From assembly GCA_907165275.2 (NCBI GenBank), contig OU015674.1:6039001-6103000 (forward strand): a DNA stretch of 64,000 nucleotides, in the 5' to 3' direction. Below the pieces are notes generated by a model. That model saw only the letters and a program-made list of their open reading frames with translations. It searched no databases and was not told the DNA's origin. Below, piece after piece: positions 33,975 to 45,285 of this stretch (position 1 is its first letter; every line of letters starts with the position of its first letter). The position numbers were made by a program, and so were the translations under genes. The DNA comes from Zygaena filipendulae (Eukaryota; Arthropoda; Insecta; Lepidoptera; Zygaenidae).

Positions 33975-34110
33975 ACAAAATCTCGGAAACTATACTTGAC
34001 CTATGAAGCTGAAATTTGGCAGGTAGATAGTATATTTAGTATATAATTACTAATCTACTCTCAACTAAGAACGGATTCTACGGAGTTCCCGCGGGAACTT
34101 TCACACTAAC
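33975..34110 (+). mobile_element. Helitron fragment, AAGAACGGATTC subfamily
   Basis: ACAAAATCTCGGAAACTATA, GAAGCTGAAATTTGGCAGG, then AAGAACGGATTCTACGGAG. It lacks the terminal hairpin. Confidence 0.5.
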
Positions 34111-34440
34111 GTTTGTACATAATATGAGTAACTAGATAAAAAATGCTTTTTTTTCCATTCTGTCCACTCTTATTACGATCACAAGGAATTCTTAACGAGG
34201 TACGACAGTCCTTTGGTATCTTGTGTTTGCGCAGCGAACGGCCAGGTAAAGATATGGTAGGAATCCATGGACCCGATATTTCCAAGGAATTATATCGAAC
34301 TTTGACGCATCGAGTGAGCTTTTTTGACGAATCGAGTGTCGCTGCGCACCACCACAAACACGTGTAATAATCACTACAGACTTATTGGATACTAGATGTG
34401 CTTGAACACAGAGATAAATTAAAAAAGAAATAAATTACAA
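34111..34440. other. unassigned DNA with open frames on both strands
   Basis: Frames 34143-34367 (plus) and 34106-34357 (minus) overlap, and neither shows a known domain. I do not call a gene. Confidence 0.3.
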
Positions 34441-34484
34441 AACTAACTACATCCCGTGGTTTTACCTGCGTTAATTTCGAATAA
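34441..34484 (-). mobile_element. Helitron 3' end, interrupted
   Basis: CCCGTGGTTTTACCTGCG and TTAATTTCGA, cut off by the MITE at 34485. Confidence 0.45.
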
Positions 34485-34729
34485 TATATGGACGCAGATA
34501 AGCAATAACATGTTAACTCACAAAATTAAGTTACCTATTCAGAACGATTTATTGAGAGTTAGGGAACGTTTTTTAATTATATGTTTACCTTATTACATTG
34601 TTTAAGTATGTAACTAAATAATGAACATAAAAAATGTTGACAGAAAATGGCGCTATAATTTTAAAACACGATTTACTCAAAATTTCTCCAGTGTGGGTTA
34701 ACACACTATTGTTTATCTATGTCCATATA
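34485..34729. mobile_element. TATATGGAC-type MITE, copy 2
   Basis: TATATGGACGCAGATAAGCA at the left is mirrored by TTATCTATGTCCATATA at the right. The interior matches 6149-6395 in reverse orientation (CATTTATTGAGAGTTAGGG-like block). Both copies sit at the broken ends of Helitrons. Confidence 0.65.
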
Positions 34730-34899
34730 AAAATCTCGTGTCACATTGTTTGTTGTCGAACTCCTCCGAAACGCGGTAATTTTCTGTGTATATTTAGTAG
34801 GGCTGATAGTCTTCTAAGAGGACCTCTTGGTCGTAGGCTATTTTTTATACCTCTAGGTGATAAGAGTGGCTTCTCAAAATTTTATATTTTTATTTTTCT

Positions 34900-34972
34900 G
34901 GACAAAATTTTCTTTGGGAGTTCCTGCGGGAATTCCGAAACTCACGCGGGTGGAACCACGAGGCGAAACTAG
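34900..34972 (+). mobile_element. Helitron 3' half
   Basis: GGGAGTTCCTGCGGGAATTC, ACTCACGCGGGTGGAACC, then CTAG before T. The 5' boundary is uncertain. Confidence 0.6.
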
Positions 34973-35929
34973 TTTTTTTATAAAACCATAGTCTAGTAAC
35001 ATACCGAATTCCTTTCACCAAAGTTCTACATAGTACATGGTAGACTGTGTCACAGTTTGAACTCCGGACAGCAAAAAATTTGTCAGACACCTGTGATGTC
35101 AATGTGTCACATGGTCAGCTTTAAGTGCCGCATACGATTTACTTGGCACTTGAAATATATTTGCTTTATCGTTAAAACGAGTGCCTGTTCTAAACATTCC
35201 AACGTCTATGGTGCCGAGCGACCTTAATCTTCAGTTTGTTTTCGATAACAAATATTTTAACAGGCGGGTTTTGGTACGACGTGGTTGGTTTTATCGGAGT
35301 TGAAAAAAATACGATGGTTATTCAAAATAAACGTTATCTTTCGATATGTGTGCTTTAACCCTTCAACAAATTGTGATCAATAGGCAATTTCTCTTGAGGC
35401 ATACTATAACTGTTGCCCGCAGTTTCACTTGTACAAAACACGTTTTAATAGCATGCGGTCGTTAGGCAGTTTCAGCACGACAAATAAACATACTTTCGTA
35501 TTATTAATTTTTTGAAACTAACATATTTTATTTTACATTTATTTATTGTTCTACCAGCAGTTAATACACCAAAACATCTTATATCTATATTAACAGAAAA
35601 TACTTTAAATGTAAGTGTACAACTTTTGTAGGTAAACACTGCATGCAATTTTAAAGAAGGCAATACAGATTTTTTACATCAAGAAATAGTAACTTATCAG
35701 TAAAAGAACGTAGGAAGAGAAAAGCTTGGGTAATATCACAAAAGTAACCATCTGCAAAAGGATATTTCACTCAGGTAGCGCTCGGACTTGCCACTTAAAT
35801 TTAGGTAGTGATGCACCGAATATGTCTAGTTGATTCTTATAATTATTGTATGAACGGCACAGTTTTGGGATAGGAGAGTTTGAAACTGAGACTGTTTTTC
35901 GGAGTGGGATGCTAAGGAGACATAACGTA
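34973..35929. other. unassigned DNA
   Basis: A Helitron scrap (GTTGCCCGCAGTTTCACTTG) lies at 35411-35430. No gene was seen. Confidence 0.35.
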
Positions 35930-36345
35930 TCCTTACTATTATGAATGCAAATGGGAGTTGATTTATTTGTTTGTTTGTTACGATTTAACGCCTTAACAGC
36001 TCAACCTATAATCATGATTTTTTGCATAGACGTTCAGAGATACGGAGGAGAAAAATGGTTGTTGGAATTTCTGCGTCGGTTTGTTTGTATTACGCATAAA
36101 CTAATAACGGAACCCTTTTGCAGTACCTAACCAAAATTGAATTTTACTAACATCGAAACTCAATACCTATGTTTTTTTAGTATCCACTTGAGAGTAACTT
36201 AGCACTCATATGCAAGTGCTAAGGTGGCTCTCAACTACGCAAGCGATCAACTTGGAATTTTGCGTACACGTTGTCAGGGGTAATTACCTCGGAATTCTCA
36301 CGGGATCTCCGAAATTAACGCGAGTGAAACGCGAGGAACAGCTAG
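35930..36345 (+). mobile_element. Helitron, interrupted or composite
   Basis: The 5' part (35930-36085) reads TCCTTACTATTATGAATGC, then TTTGTTACG and GCCTTAACAGCTCAACC. After about 140 bp of foreign sequence, a 3' part (36225-36345) resumes at AACTACGCAAGCGATCAAC and ends GAAACGCGAGGAACAG CTAG. Either one copy was interrupted or two partial copies lie in line. Confidence 0.6.
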
Positions 36346-36379
36346 TAGTGAATAAAATTCAGACGGTATTTATTTAAGA

Positions 36380-36590
36380 CTAGTTGTGCCCCGCGGTTTC
36401 ACCCGCGTTAATTTCAGAATTCCCGCTGGAATTCCGGGATAAAAAGTACCCTATGTGTTAATCTGATGTATAAGCTATATTATTGTAAAGTTTCATTTAA
36501 ATCCATCCAGTAGTTTTTGCGTGAAAGACAAGCATCCATCCATCCATCCATACATTCTTACAAATTTTCGCGTTTATAATATTAGTAGGA
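36380..36590 (-). mobile_element. full-length Helitron with (CATC)n
   Basis: CTAG TTGTGCCCCGCGG at one end and ATATTAGTAGGA before T at the other (211 bp). The microsatellite next to the 5' end is (CATC)n instead of (GACA)n. Confidence 0.75.
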
Positions 36591-36871
36591 TGATATCTAC
36601 CGAAATCCTTATGTAAATAAAATTTTACTTTAAGATTGCTTCATACACTTTGTATTGTGTTGTAAATATAAAAAGGATGTATTTATACTATACGACTTTT
36701 GAGAATTCCGAGTGAGACGTAGAGGTAAAAAAAATATATGTACCTAGTAGGCGTCTTCCTATTCGTATACATCAAAAGAGCTTTTAGGCTTTCACCGCTG
36801 AACGCACTCACGATATGTACAAATGATATTTGTATGCCGAGGAAGCTCTTTCACACTATTTGTTGTACCTT

Positions 36872-36996
36872 AAGCCCGCTCCACATTCACGCGAGAATCT
36901 TGAGAGAACGCGAGAAAACCACGAGATCGAGCCGATGTTCTCTCGTGGTGTTCTCGCGTTCTCGCAAGGTTCTCGCGAGAATGTAGAGCGGGCTTT
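36872..36996. mobile_element. CG-rich foldback MITE
   Basis: AAGCCCGCTCCACATTC at the left is mirrored by GAATGTAGAGCGGGCTT at the right. The interior alternates CGCGAGAA and TTCTCGCG motifs, so most of the 125 bp is palindromic. A partial copy lies at 37205-37275. Confidence 0.75.
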
Positions 36997-37204
36997 AGAA
37001 CTTTAAAAACTCTTGAAATTATAAGCCTCACTTGAATTTCTTAATTTCTGAATCGATTTGGTCTGGCCATTAAAGGAACAGTTTTTGAAAGTGACAGTTT
37101 TATAAACAGCAAAAAAAGAGAGTGACTCTCGTGTTTTTGCTACACACACACGCACACAAGTTCGTTATGACCCCGAGATTTTGATTTTAGTGCCTTTTTG
37201 GACT
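36997..37204. repeat. dispersed repeat G, copy 1
   Basis: AAGCCTCACTTGAATTTCT, TCTGGCCATTA, CAGTTTTATAAACAGCAAA, a (CA)n run, then TTCGTTATGA and TTTTAGTGCCTTTT. The same ordered blocks occur at 58041-58261. Here it is bounded on both sides by the CG-rich foldback. Confidence 0.65.
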
Positions 37205-37275
37205 GTCCACATTCACGCTCTCGTGGTTTTCTCGCGTTCTCGCAAGGTTCTCGCGAGAATGTGGAGCGGGCTTTA
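37205..37275. mobile_element. CG-rich foldback MITE, right part
   Basis: CCACATTCACGCTCTCGTGG to GAATGTGGAGCGGGCTTT. It matches the 36872 copy with a deletion in the left arm. Confidence 0.7.
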
Positions 37276-37528
37276 ATACTGATATTCGGTGCTGTGAATT
37301 GACGTGAAAAAGACATTTTAAACGGATATTTAGTTAACCAAATACGTACACCGCATGTCGTATTTATTAGAGCTGTGGGCAGATGTAAATTGATGTGGAT
37401 TTTGACTTCATTGTGGTCACGTAAATGACCAGTTATTGTTATGAGATAGGTGTAAACTAACAACTGGACTTGCGAGGTCCGTTGGGGGAACCGTACCGTG
37501 GGCTAACTTAGGTAGGTATTATGTCATA

Positions 37529-37747
37529 CTATCTGTCCCGCGCGGTTTCACTCGTGATAATTTCGGAGTTCCCGCGGAATTGTTCCATACAATCTTTGCC
37601 CCCCTTTTCACTAGGGGCAGAATTTCGGAAAAATAATTCTTACCGGATGCCTACGTCATACAAAGAGCACACCCTCCAAGTTTCAGGTCTCTACGATCGG
37701 CGGTCCGTCCGTCAGTCATTCAGGACAAAGCATTTTATACGTATAGA
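37529..37747 (-). mobile_element. Helitron, GTCCTGAATGACTG subfamily
   Basis: CTAT (from CTAG) CTGTCCCGCGCGGTTTCA, then CTCCAAGTTTCAGGTCTC, CAGTCATTCAGGAC and GTATAGA before T. Confidence 0.7.
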
Positions 37748-37780
37748 TATAAAGCGTTTAAAATTTTATAATATTTACAA

Positions 37781-38036
37781 CTAGCTAATAATTACGAAGT
37801 TCCAGCAAGAATTCTGGAACAAAAATACCTACCTTATGTTCTATTCTGTGTGCCCGACAGTGACAACGTGCATGCAACACTTCATGATGATTTCACGTTC
37901 AGTAGTCAGGGCGTGTTACAGTACCTACTCTTTGTCCCGGAATTTCCGCGGAAGCTCCGAAATAAGTCGCTTTCGGCCGCGTCAATTAAGAAACAAATAA
38001 ACTCACATTCACATTTATAATAATTATGTATGAGGA
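37781..38036 (-). mobile_element. Helitron with an inverted internal piece
   Basis: CTAG at 37781 and TATGAGGA before T at the far end. In the middle, GTCCCGGAATTTCCGCGG runs in the opposite orientation, so a piece of a second copy is embedded. Confidence 0.6.
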
Positions 38037-39395
38037 TTGTTATAACTAAATAATATTATACACTCATATAACGTATCCTCATCTCGCCGCTTCACTACAG
38101 ATCCGAAATTACCTGAAACAAACAAACGAAACAACTTAATATTCAGTATCTATGTATTTAGATATGTAATAGTAAATAGGCAAGAAAGAATTGAGGATTT
38201 TAAAATATCCGATACAGGTATAATATTCCTCAGATAAGATCTAACTGAAAGATAATGTTAATAAAAAATTGAGAATAACTTGCATGGGCTATCAGACAAG
38301 TAAGAAATCCGACTGTTCATATAGAGCAAAAAGATATAAACATTTTTGCCAGTCGTTGAATTCTATTACTACTATTACGATTCAACGAATTCCAATAGTG
38401 ATTACATATTTCAACATGTTTGTACAAAAAAAAGACATTTTCATAACGCCTCTGTTCTTTCAACTCGTTTCAATTCCATTCGGTAGTTTTTTAGACGTTG
38501 TGCGAACATAACAGAGTGTTCTTTAAATCATTGTTTAGAAATTGTTTGTGACTAGACGAAGATTACGTTTTCATCACATAAAAATGTATAGAAATGTATA
38601 GTTCTCAGGGGAATACCCGCAATTCACGCGGCAAGAACACGTTAGTAACGTATAATAACTAACTGTATATATGTATTTCTAACTATACGTTTTTTTTTTA
38701 ATTGGAATATTCCTCTAACACGATTTCCACACTCTATTTAGTACGTTTACTATATCAACGCTTACATTTGTACCTTCGATAGGTTATCGCGTATCGGTGG
38801 CTTTGTGTCGATACTGGCGATACGCGACTTCAACACTTTCTAGTTTCTAGTGTTTGTGCTATGATATGAATCATAGATTTTCACGAAGTTTTTAACACGG
38901 ATGGTGGCAGTGTATTTGTGTATATGACACCAAAGGACGAAGGATAGAATTCAGTATTTGATTCTTCTCTCAAATAACAAATAAAAAACATAAAGTTGAT
39001 TTTTAAACGCTTAAGTTGCCGATGCGCTGACGAATCGCATTCTGAATTCAACGTCTCTTTTCTTTAATATTGCCGCTGATGCGCTGATAAATCAAATGTA
39101 AAGATCTTTCACCTGTATACCAACATTATTATTGAAGTTTTCTCTGTTATTTATCAATATTATTTTAGATCTATATTTCTATTATTATTGTTGTATGAAA
39201 GCATTAATCATCTAGTACGTTGTTCGTACCTCGTTTAACATTACATTCTGTATAACAAATATGTATATGGAAAAGATTGTCTGAAAGAGATCGCTAGTAA
39301 GGTGATAAAACCGCCTTTTGTGTGTGAGTAGTAAATCAATGCTGTTATGTAGTTATTAAGATTAATTCTTAAGATATTGTATAAATTATGTAACA
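38037..39395. other. unassigned DNA with one hairpin
   Basis: At about 38788-38831, TCGCGTATCG is mirrored by CGATACGCGA. At 39015-39095 TTGCCG.. TGCGCTGA is repeated directly. A Helitron scrap may lie at 38602-38636. No gene seen. Confidence 0.35.
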
Positions 39396-39698
39396 CTAGC
39401 TTTGCCCCGCGGTTTCACTCGCGTGAGTTTCGGGATTCCCGCTGGAACTCCAATTCAGTCTAATTTACTCCTTGTAACAAAAGCTAATTAGCAGTGAAAG
39501 TCCCGTCAATATCGGTCCAACCGTTTCGGAGATTCACCCGCGCGAGTTTCGGAATTCCCGCAGGAACTCCAAACTTCTTTTATATAAACCTTGTCCTGAT
39601 AATAACGAACACAAAAAAAACAATTATCCATTTTGGTGCAGTCGTTTGGAAGTTATGCGCTTAGCAACACATTTGGCGACTCATTTTTATTATATAGA
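39396..39698 (-). mobile_element. composite Helitron with two 3' ends
   Basis: CTAG CTTTGCCCCGCGG begins the first 3' region. About 140 bp on, a second one (TTCACCCGCGCGAGTTTCGG) follows. The far end is TTATATAGA before T. The same arrangement occurs at 61220-61526, which marks an inherited subfamily. Confidence 0.75.
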
Positions 39699-39724
39699 TT
39701 TGGTTTGGTGTACATATACATATA

Positions 39725-39908
39725 AAAGTTGCGTTCCATTTAGTTTCATGCAAGTTGTTTGTTTATTTGCTTTCACACCTTAGTGGCTTAACCGATTATC
39801 ATGAAATTTTGCAAACACGTCGTCAGAGATACTGCGAAGGACATAGGTTACTTTTTGTACCGGAATTCCTGCAGGAATTTCGAAATTAACGAAGGCGAAT
39901 GCAGCTAG
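39725..39908 (+). mobile_element. non-autonomous Helitron, plus orientation
   Basis: TTTGCTTTCACACCTTAG, GATTATCATGAAATTTTGC, GTTACTTTTTGTACCGGAAT, ending GCAGCTAG. The 3' hairpin is degraded. Confidence 0.6.
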
Positions 39909-40192
39909 CATTTTGATATAAATGATGTAAAGAGGTGAGCACCACGCTTTGCTCCAACATCTATTGGCTCATTTGAATATATCGCAAACCGATATCTTTG
40001 TGTCGTTATACAATTTTATCTTGGGTCTAGACGGTATATGAGTCAGAAAGCAAATAAAATATGCACATGTATGTATGTATGTAGGCAAAGTTGACGGGTG
40101 CCAATGAACAAAATGGGGTCACGTAATCTTTTACCGCTTCTATTCAAATAGCGGTAACTGTGGTGAGAATGATTCATTTCTTTTTAAAAGGA

Positions 40193-40310
40193 CTAGCCGT
40201 TGCCTCCGGCGTTTCCTCCGCGCCATATTCAGATTACCCTCGAGAACTCTTGGCATCGAGACGAAAAGTACCCTACGTCCTACTATATTCCAAGATCTAA
40301 ATTGTAATAA
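40193..40310 (-). mobile_element. decayed Helitron, minus orientation
   Basis: CTAG CCGTTGCCTCCGG, then AAAAGTACCCTACGTCC. It is strongly diverged. Confidence 0.45.
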
Positions 40311-40471
40311 ACTGTTATACCACATAGTTGATTACGAGTTTTTCTCTTACAAATGTAGAGCAGACATTGATGGTTTTTTTTAAGGTTTAAGGGGCAACTC
40401 AACGATATCAAAAATAAACCTGTATTGTATAAACACATCGATTTATTTTTTAGGATTCTGTACTATGTTAA

Positions 40472-40730
40472 CTAGCTTTTAGCATTTTTTATCGACATCC
40501 GTTTCGGAATGCCCTAGGTATATTTTATTCCAAGACCTAAATCAGTCGGAAATAGCTATATATAAAATCGCGTTTCCCACTTCAATTTTGATACTTTTTC
40601 GCGAACTTGTTGCTCCGGGACAAATAGTATTCTATGTTATAGCTGTGAAAGAATTTTCAAAATCGCTTCTATAGTTGCCGTGATGACCGCTTACAGACAA
40701 ACAGACACTTCCTCTGTATCAGTATTAATG
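40472..40730 (-). mobile_element. decayed Helitron, minus orientation
   Basis: CTAG at 40472, then TCCGTTTCGGAATGCCC, GTGAAAGAATTTTCAAAATC and ACAGACAAACAGACA. This order fits the second subfamily, but similarity is weak. Confidence 0.4.
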
Positions 40731-41499
40731 ACAAGTATTTACTACTGCTTTATTGTTTGCAGTTTGATTATTCACTTTAACAAATAGAAATCTATCGATG
40801 TGCCAATAATGGCGTCACCTGTACAGAAACGTGATTCTTGACTTGAAATACAGTCATAGTTAAAACAAAATGGTTGAATCATCGAACTTTTTGTATAAAA
40901 AAAAATGTTTACAAGACTTAATTACAATAAAGTATAGACGCAATCAAGATAGTGAACCAAATTAGTCTAAATTGTTAACTCATTAACATATTAATATACA
41001 TTATACAGCCTCCATACTAATACTTCTCAGAAAGGAAATCTAACCTAGATGACAATAATCTCAAATCTCTCGAACGCTATTAAATGAAAAGTCAACAAAC
41101 CTTTTGATTTGTTTTGAAACAAACTTTTAGATTTTATTTGTCAAGCAAAAAATTTAACATAAAATACGTTTCAATTTACGTTCGAACACTGTTCTTTGGT
41201 GTGTTAGACAACAAATGTAAAATAACTAGTCAGGCTTTTTCCAACTCTATTTTTTGTAATAAAAATTAGAAAGAAAAAAAAAACAGGGCGTGTATCAAAA
41301 AGTGAAACTTGTTGACACACCTGATGACAACCAAACGAGTTATTAACCAAAAAAAAAGAAACTAACATATCAAAGAAAACCAGTACAAGTCATTAAATCT
41401 AGGAAATTTAATTAGCAGTTGGCACTATTATTAAGTGACTTTAAATATAAGGAACCCTTCCTTACGTAGCGTATACGCATGCTCTAAGGAAGAAGTTTC
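40731..41499. other. unassigned AT-rich DNA
   Basis: No gene or definable repeat. Confidence 0.35.
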
Positions 41500-41686
41500 C
41501 TGAATTGAACTCCTAAAAGAGGACAATCCGGGTTCCAAGTTATACTTTTACGAAGCTAACATTTGGCAGATAGCTGAGTTTATGGGGGGCAGAAGTAGAA
41601 GAGAAAGCGAAGCGAAGACGGGCTTTTATCTAGGAGTTCTCGAAAGAATCCCGAATACATGCGAGTGAACCCGCGGGAAACAACAA
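41500..41686 (+). mobile_element. decayed Helitron, plus orientation
   Basis: GAAGCTAACATTTGGCAG, AAGACGGGCTTTTATC and a 3' end TGCGAGTGAACCCGCGGG. CTAG is not kept, and the 5' boundary is uncertain. Confidence 0.4.
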
Positions 41687-42489
41687 TACAATCTCTTTTA
41701 ATGGAAACTCACGAATATCCTAAGCATGTAGGTAATATAACTCGTAACGTCATTCTATTTTGCCCAAAGAGGTATAATTTCAAAAATACCTCGCTACATA
41801 CTAAACTAACCTGTCAGTTAAATAGAGCGACGTGTCGGATAAACCAGCAATCACTTAAATGTATCTGGGGATATCTGAGTGGCTGAATAGCGCTGGCACT
41901 AGGAGTCGGATACGACTGTATAATAGATGAAAAAAAAAGGATTTTTTTATATCCGCTTCCGCACCAGCGTTGGGAAGCAAAAAGGAAAACAACTTCACTC
42001 ACTATTTCTCTTCGTCACTACACAGTTTTCTCGATAGCGTTTTCTTTCTCGATACTCATGGTCACAGCATGGTTACACATAGAGAACCATAGTAGGGTGT
42101 ATCTGTAGGGTGTAACCATAGCCTATGTAACTAATTAGTTACATAGGCTTACCAACAACTGTTCACACCATTACAATATTATTATAATTTTTTACATTAA
42201 TAACAAAAGGAACTAAGTACAACAGTTACTTATAGGTAAGCTCAGCATGCACTACACAAACGGAGACTAAAAAAGAATATGTAAAAAAAAGGAAAAGGAA
42301 GGGTTGCAAATTGCGATGTCCAAAATGAAAACCCGGATATGATTTTAATTGGAAAGCACAAGCATCGCCATTTAAATGATAATATGAGAAATGGAATAAA
42401 AGAAACAGGTAACCTTAAATTTTAATAAATTTATGGAATTGTGCATTAATCAAGGGTTTAAAACAAGCTAATTTATTTGATACCTACAT
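41687..42489. other. unassigned DNA
   Basis: No gene. It contains the perfect palindrome at 42120-42149. Confidence 0.35.
42120..42149. repeat. perfect 30-bp palindrome
   Basis: AGCCTATGTAACTAA joined without a spacer to its exact reverse complement. It could be the collapsed end of a foldback or a dyad binding site. Confidence 0.85.
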
Positions 42490-42534
42490 TTTTTCCGCGG
42501 CGAAAAGTGGGGAGAAACTGCGGGATACATCTAG
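42490..42534 (+). mobile_element. Helitron 3' terminus scrap
   Basis: GGAGAAACTGCGGGATACAT, then CTAG before T. Confidence 0.4.
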
Positions 42535-42628
42535 TCTAAATTAACACCATAAAGAGAAATGATTTGATATTTTGTATGTTTGTTGGTTGTAATTGCTGTT
42601 ATTAAGAGAAGAAGAATAAAAGAAGTTT

Positions 42629-42675
42629 GGAGTTCCTGCGGGAATTCCGAAACTCACGAGGGTGAATTCCCGAAT
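42629..42675 (+). mobile_element. Helitron internal fragment
   Basis: GGAGTTCCTGCGGGAATTCC, then CGAAACTCACGAGGGTGAAT. No terminus. Confidence 0.45.
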
Positions 42676-42719
42676 CTTTTGCGGTTAACTTTTTTATATA
42701 CTGTATAATATATTATCGA

Positions 42720-42886
42720 ACTGAGGCACACCAGATCAGCCAGTTCAAACCGGTTCTCCAGTGGCGGGTCTGCTGGAAGAAATTCCAATTGTATGGAATA
42801 AGCATGACCCTTGGACGTGTTTACTTTTATACTTCCTTTCTTTTTATGTTGTCATTGTCTGCATTAATTGTTAAATAAATAAATAA
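42720..42886 (+). mobile_element. non-LTR retroelement 3' end with (AAAT)n tail
   Basis: GGCGGGTCTGCTGGAAGAAA near the start and GTTAAATAAATAAATAAA at the end resemble the 3' region of an insect LINE or dependent SINE. The motif GGGTCTGCTGGAAGAA recurs at 50398. Confidence 0.45.
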
Positions 42887-43322
42887 ACGGTTGGACTGAT
42901 TTTGACGGGACTTTCACTAATGGGCTATTTGACAAATTTTTTTGGTCCGGTTTGTAGATTAATAAAAAATATTGGAGACGTGTTTTTTTACGTAATAAAA
43001 TAATAACGGTGATACATTGAGTTGAAATTTCACGTGACGTCACTAGCCAGTGCAGTTTGTATGGGGGCTTATAGCGGTTAATGAAGTCATGAGCCCCCAC
43101 CCTAAACTTTAATACTAAAGCTTTATCTCTGTATATTTTCATTAATTTGAAAAGGCAAAGAATATGTGTCCAATATTTTTTAATAATCTACAAACCGGAA
43201 TAATTAGAATTTTGATTTTGAAAAGTCGTCAACATCCCTATTAGCTTATGTTACGAGGAGTAAATTGTAGTTCCTGCGGGAATTCCGAAACACGCGCGGG
43301 TGAAACCGCGGGGTATAGCTAG
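42887..43322 (+). mobile_element. Helitron split by a CRE-motif repeat
   Basis: The 5' part GGTTGGACTGATTTTGACGG is followed by a 300-bp insertion. The 3' part then reads TACGAGGAGTAAATTGTAG, GCGCGGGTGAAACCGCGG and CTAG. Compare the uninterrupted relative at 58681-58834. Confidence 0.65.
42923..43220. repeat. CRE-motif repeat, copy 1
   Basis: It contains GATACATTGAGTTGAAATTT, then CGTGACGTCAC (a TGACGTCA palindrome), then GCAGTTTGTATGGGG. CCGGTTTGTAGATTAATAAA near the left is mirrored by TTTAATAATCTACAAACCGG near the right. A second copy lies at 44992-45285. Confidence 0.7.
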
Positions 43323-44369
43323 TATACCATAAAAATACTTCAATGCAAATAAAACCAGCACAATAAGCACGAACAGTAAAGTCCTGACAAATCAATTCGT
43401 ATTACGTGCAAACACAACCCGCCACCACTTGCGAGTGTGCGATGGTAATATCGAAACATGTGATCTGGAGAGGCCGTACCATGATTCACAAAGCTTTCAC
43501 CATGGACTAAAGACAAGTTTTAGCGGGAATCTAAGATGGTGGTCCGACGGTGGATTCCGTCCATTAATTTCGATCTCAAAAACATGGTGTAAACTGTAAG
43601 GTCCAAAATTTAATGGATACAGTTTATACTATAATAATATTATGTTTATTGAATCTGTGACTGCTGCTAAACGAATTTGGATAAAACTCATCACAGAGAA
43701 AACATGATCTAGGATTAATACAGGGAATACAGGGGATCTTATAAGGAGCCATACACGAATAGATAGTAAAATAATCATAAAAATTGGTCTTGATATACAA
43801 TCGAAATAACAAAAAAAAAAATTTTTTTTTTTTTCTAAAATCCGATATCTCCAAATCTATTAAGATTTAAAAATAATTAAATACCATTTTTATTTTATCT
43901 AAAATTAAGATCACGGTTCCTAAGAGAGTTTTCTCTATCTTATAGTTTAGAATTTCCCCATACTGACCCGAAAAAAAAAACCCACCGTGTATACATACTT
44001 GCCACCTGCCCGTTTGCCCTCTATGGCATAAAAAAAAATACATATTACATACATAAGAGAAACAGAGAATCTTCCTTTTTGACGTCGGCTAAAAACTCAT
44101 ACTTAGGGTTGCTAGCCCCGAGATGAGGATTGCGCCGCGGTCTCATGTTCTACAACTTATTGATTTTACACTAGACCCTTATTGGATTTGATATTAAAAT
44201 AAAATCAAGCCGTTTTGGCTTCGAATAGAACCAATCGAAACTCGTGGCGGTTTTCCGTTGACATATTCAGGCTAAAGACAACTAGTGCTAACAATTAAAA
44301 TGCGTATTTATAAACTCTAGTCAACTAATTAATTTAAATATTATACGATGGCAAAAAAAAACTTCATAT
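43323..44369. other. unassigned DNA
   Basis: No supported gene. It contains an A-run followed by a T-run at about 43810-43834. Confidence 0.35.
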
Positions 44370-44608
44370 TATATATGCAAAAGCCATTTTGGTTGCTTGT
44401 TTGTTACGCTTTCAGCTTTAACTACTCAATCGATCGACATGATTTGCATTTTGCAAATCAGTAAAAAGCGTACAAAGTTATGAAAAAGTTATGCCAGAAT
44501 TCTTGCAGAAACTCCAAAATTAAGCATACTTACACGACATACTTTTTATCCTGGAATTACCGCGGGAACTCCGCAATTAACGTGGGTGATACCGCGGGGA
44601 GCAGCTAG
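44370..44608 (+). mobile_element. Helitron with a partly duplicated 3' region
   Basis: TTTGTTACGCTTTCAGC, then a first AGAATTCTTGCAGAAACTCC block, then a second GAATTACCGCGGGAACTCCG block ending GGTGATACCGCGGGGAGCAG CTAG before T. Confidence 0.65.
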
Positions 44609-44991
44609 TATGAATTATGAAATAAGTCTCTCAATAACGTTATATAAAAATGTAATAAAATTAGATTATTTACCTTGTGAATTCAACTCCCCTATCTAGG
44701 CAGGCATAACGTATTTAGGCACATTTTCACAATAAAAACTATGAAAACAAATACGCCTCGAGCAATACGAGAAAAGCTAACAGCTAGTATCAAAATGAAT
44801 ACACTGATAGATACACAAATAGAACCACCTGGCATCACACATTCCCTTTTTCAAAAGTCACGACACACGACGAGAAATATATGAATTATTGTTTTGAACA
44901 ATTTTTTTTTATAAAGCTTTTGTTTTTGTAGTTTTTACATACTAAGACCAATTAATTGTCACTTTTACATTGTAACAAACAGTGAATAATT

Positions 44992-45285
44992 GGCTACTTG
45001 ACAATTTTTTTTAGTGCGTCGTGTAGATTAGTAAAAAATATTAGACACGTATTTTTTTCTTTTTTTACGTAATCAAAAAATAACGGCGATACATTGAGTT
45101 GAAATTTCGCGTGACGTCACAACTCGGTGCAGTTTGTATGGGGCTTATACTGAATAATGACGTCATGACCACCCTAAACTTTAATGCACTTTATCTATGT
45201 TTATTTTCATTAATTTGAAAAAGAAAATACACCTACGTGGCTATTATTTTTTTATTTTTTAACTGACAGAATACTAATTAGAATT
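44992..45285. repeat. CRE-motif repeat, copy 2
   Basis: It holds GATACATTGAGTTGAAATTT, CGTGACGTCACAA and AATGACGTCATGACC, so two TGACGTCA palindromes. The order matches 42923-43220 with many small differences. Confidence 0.7.

Noticed and set aside
33665..33976. 103-codon minus-strand ORF
   Set aside because: Much of it is antisense to a Helitron fragment at 33845-33929.
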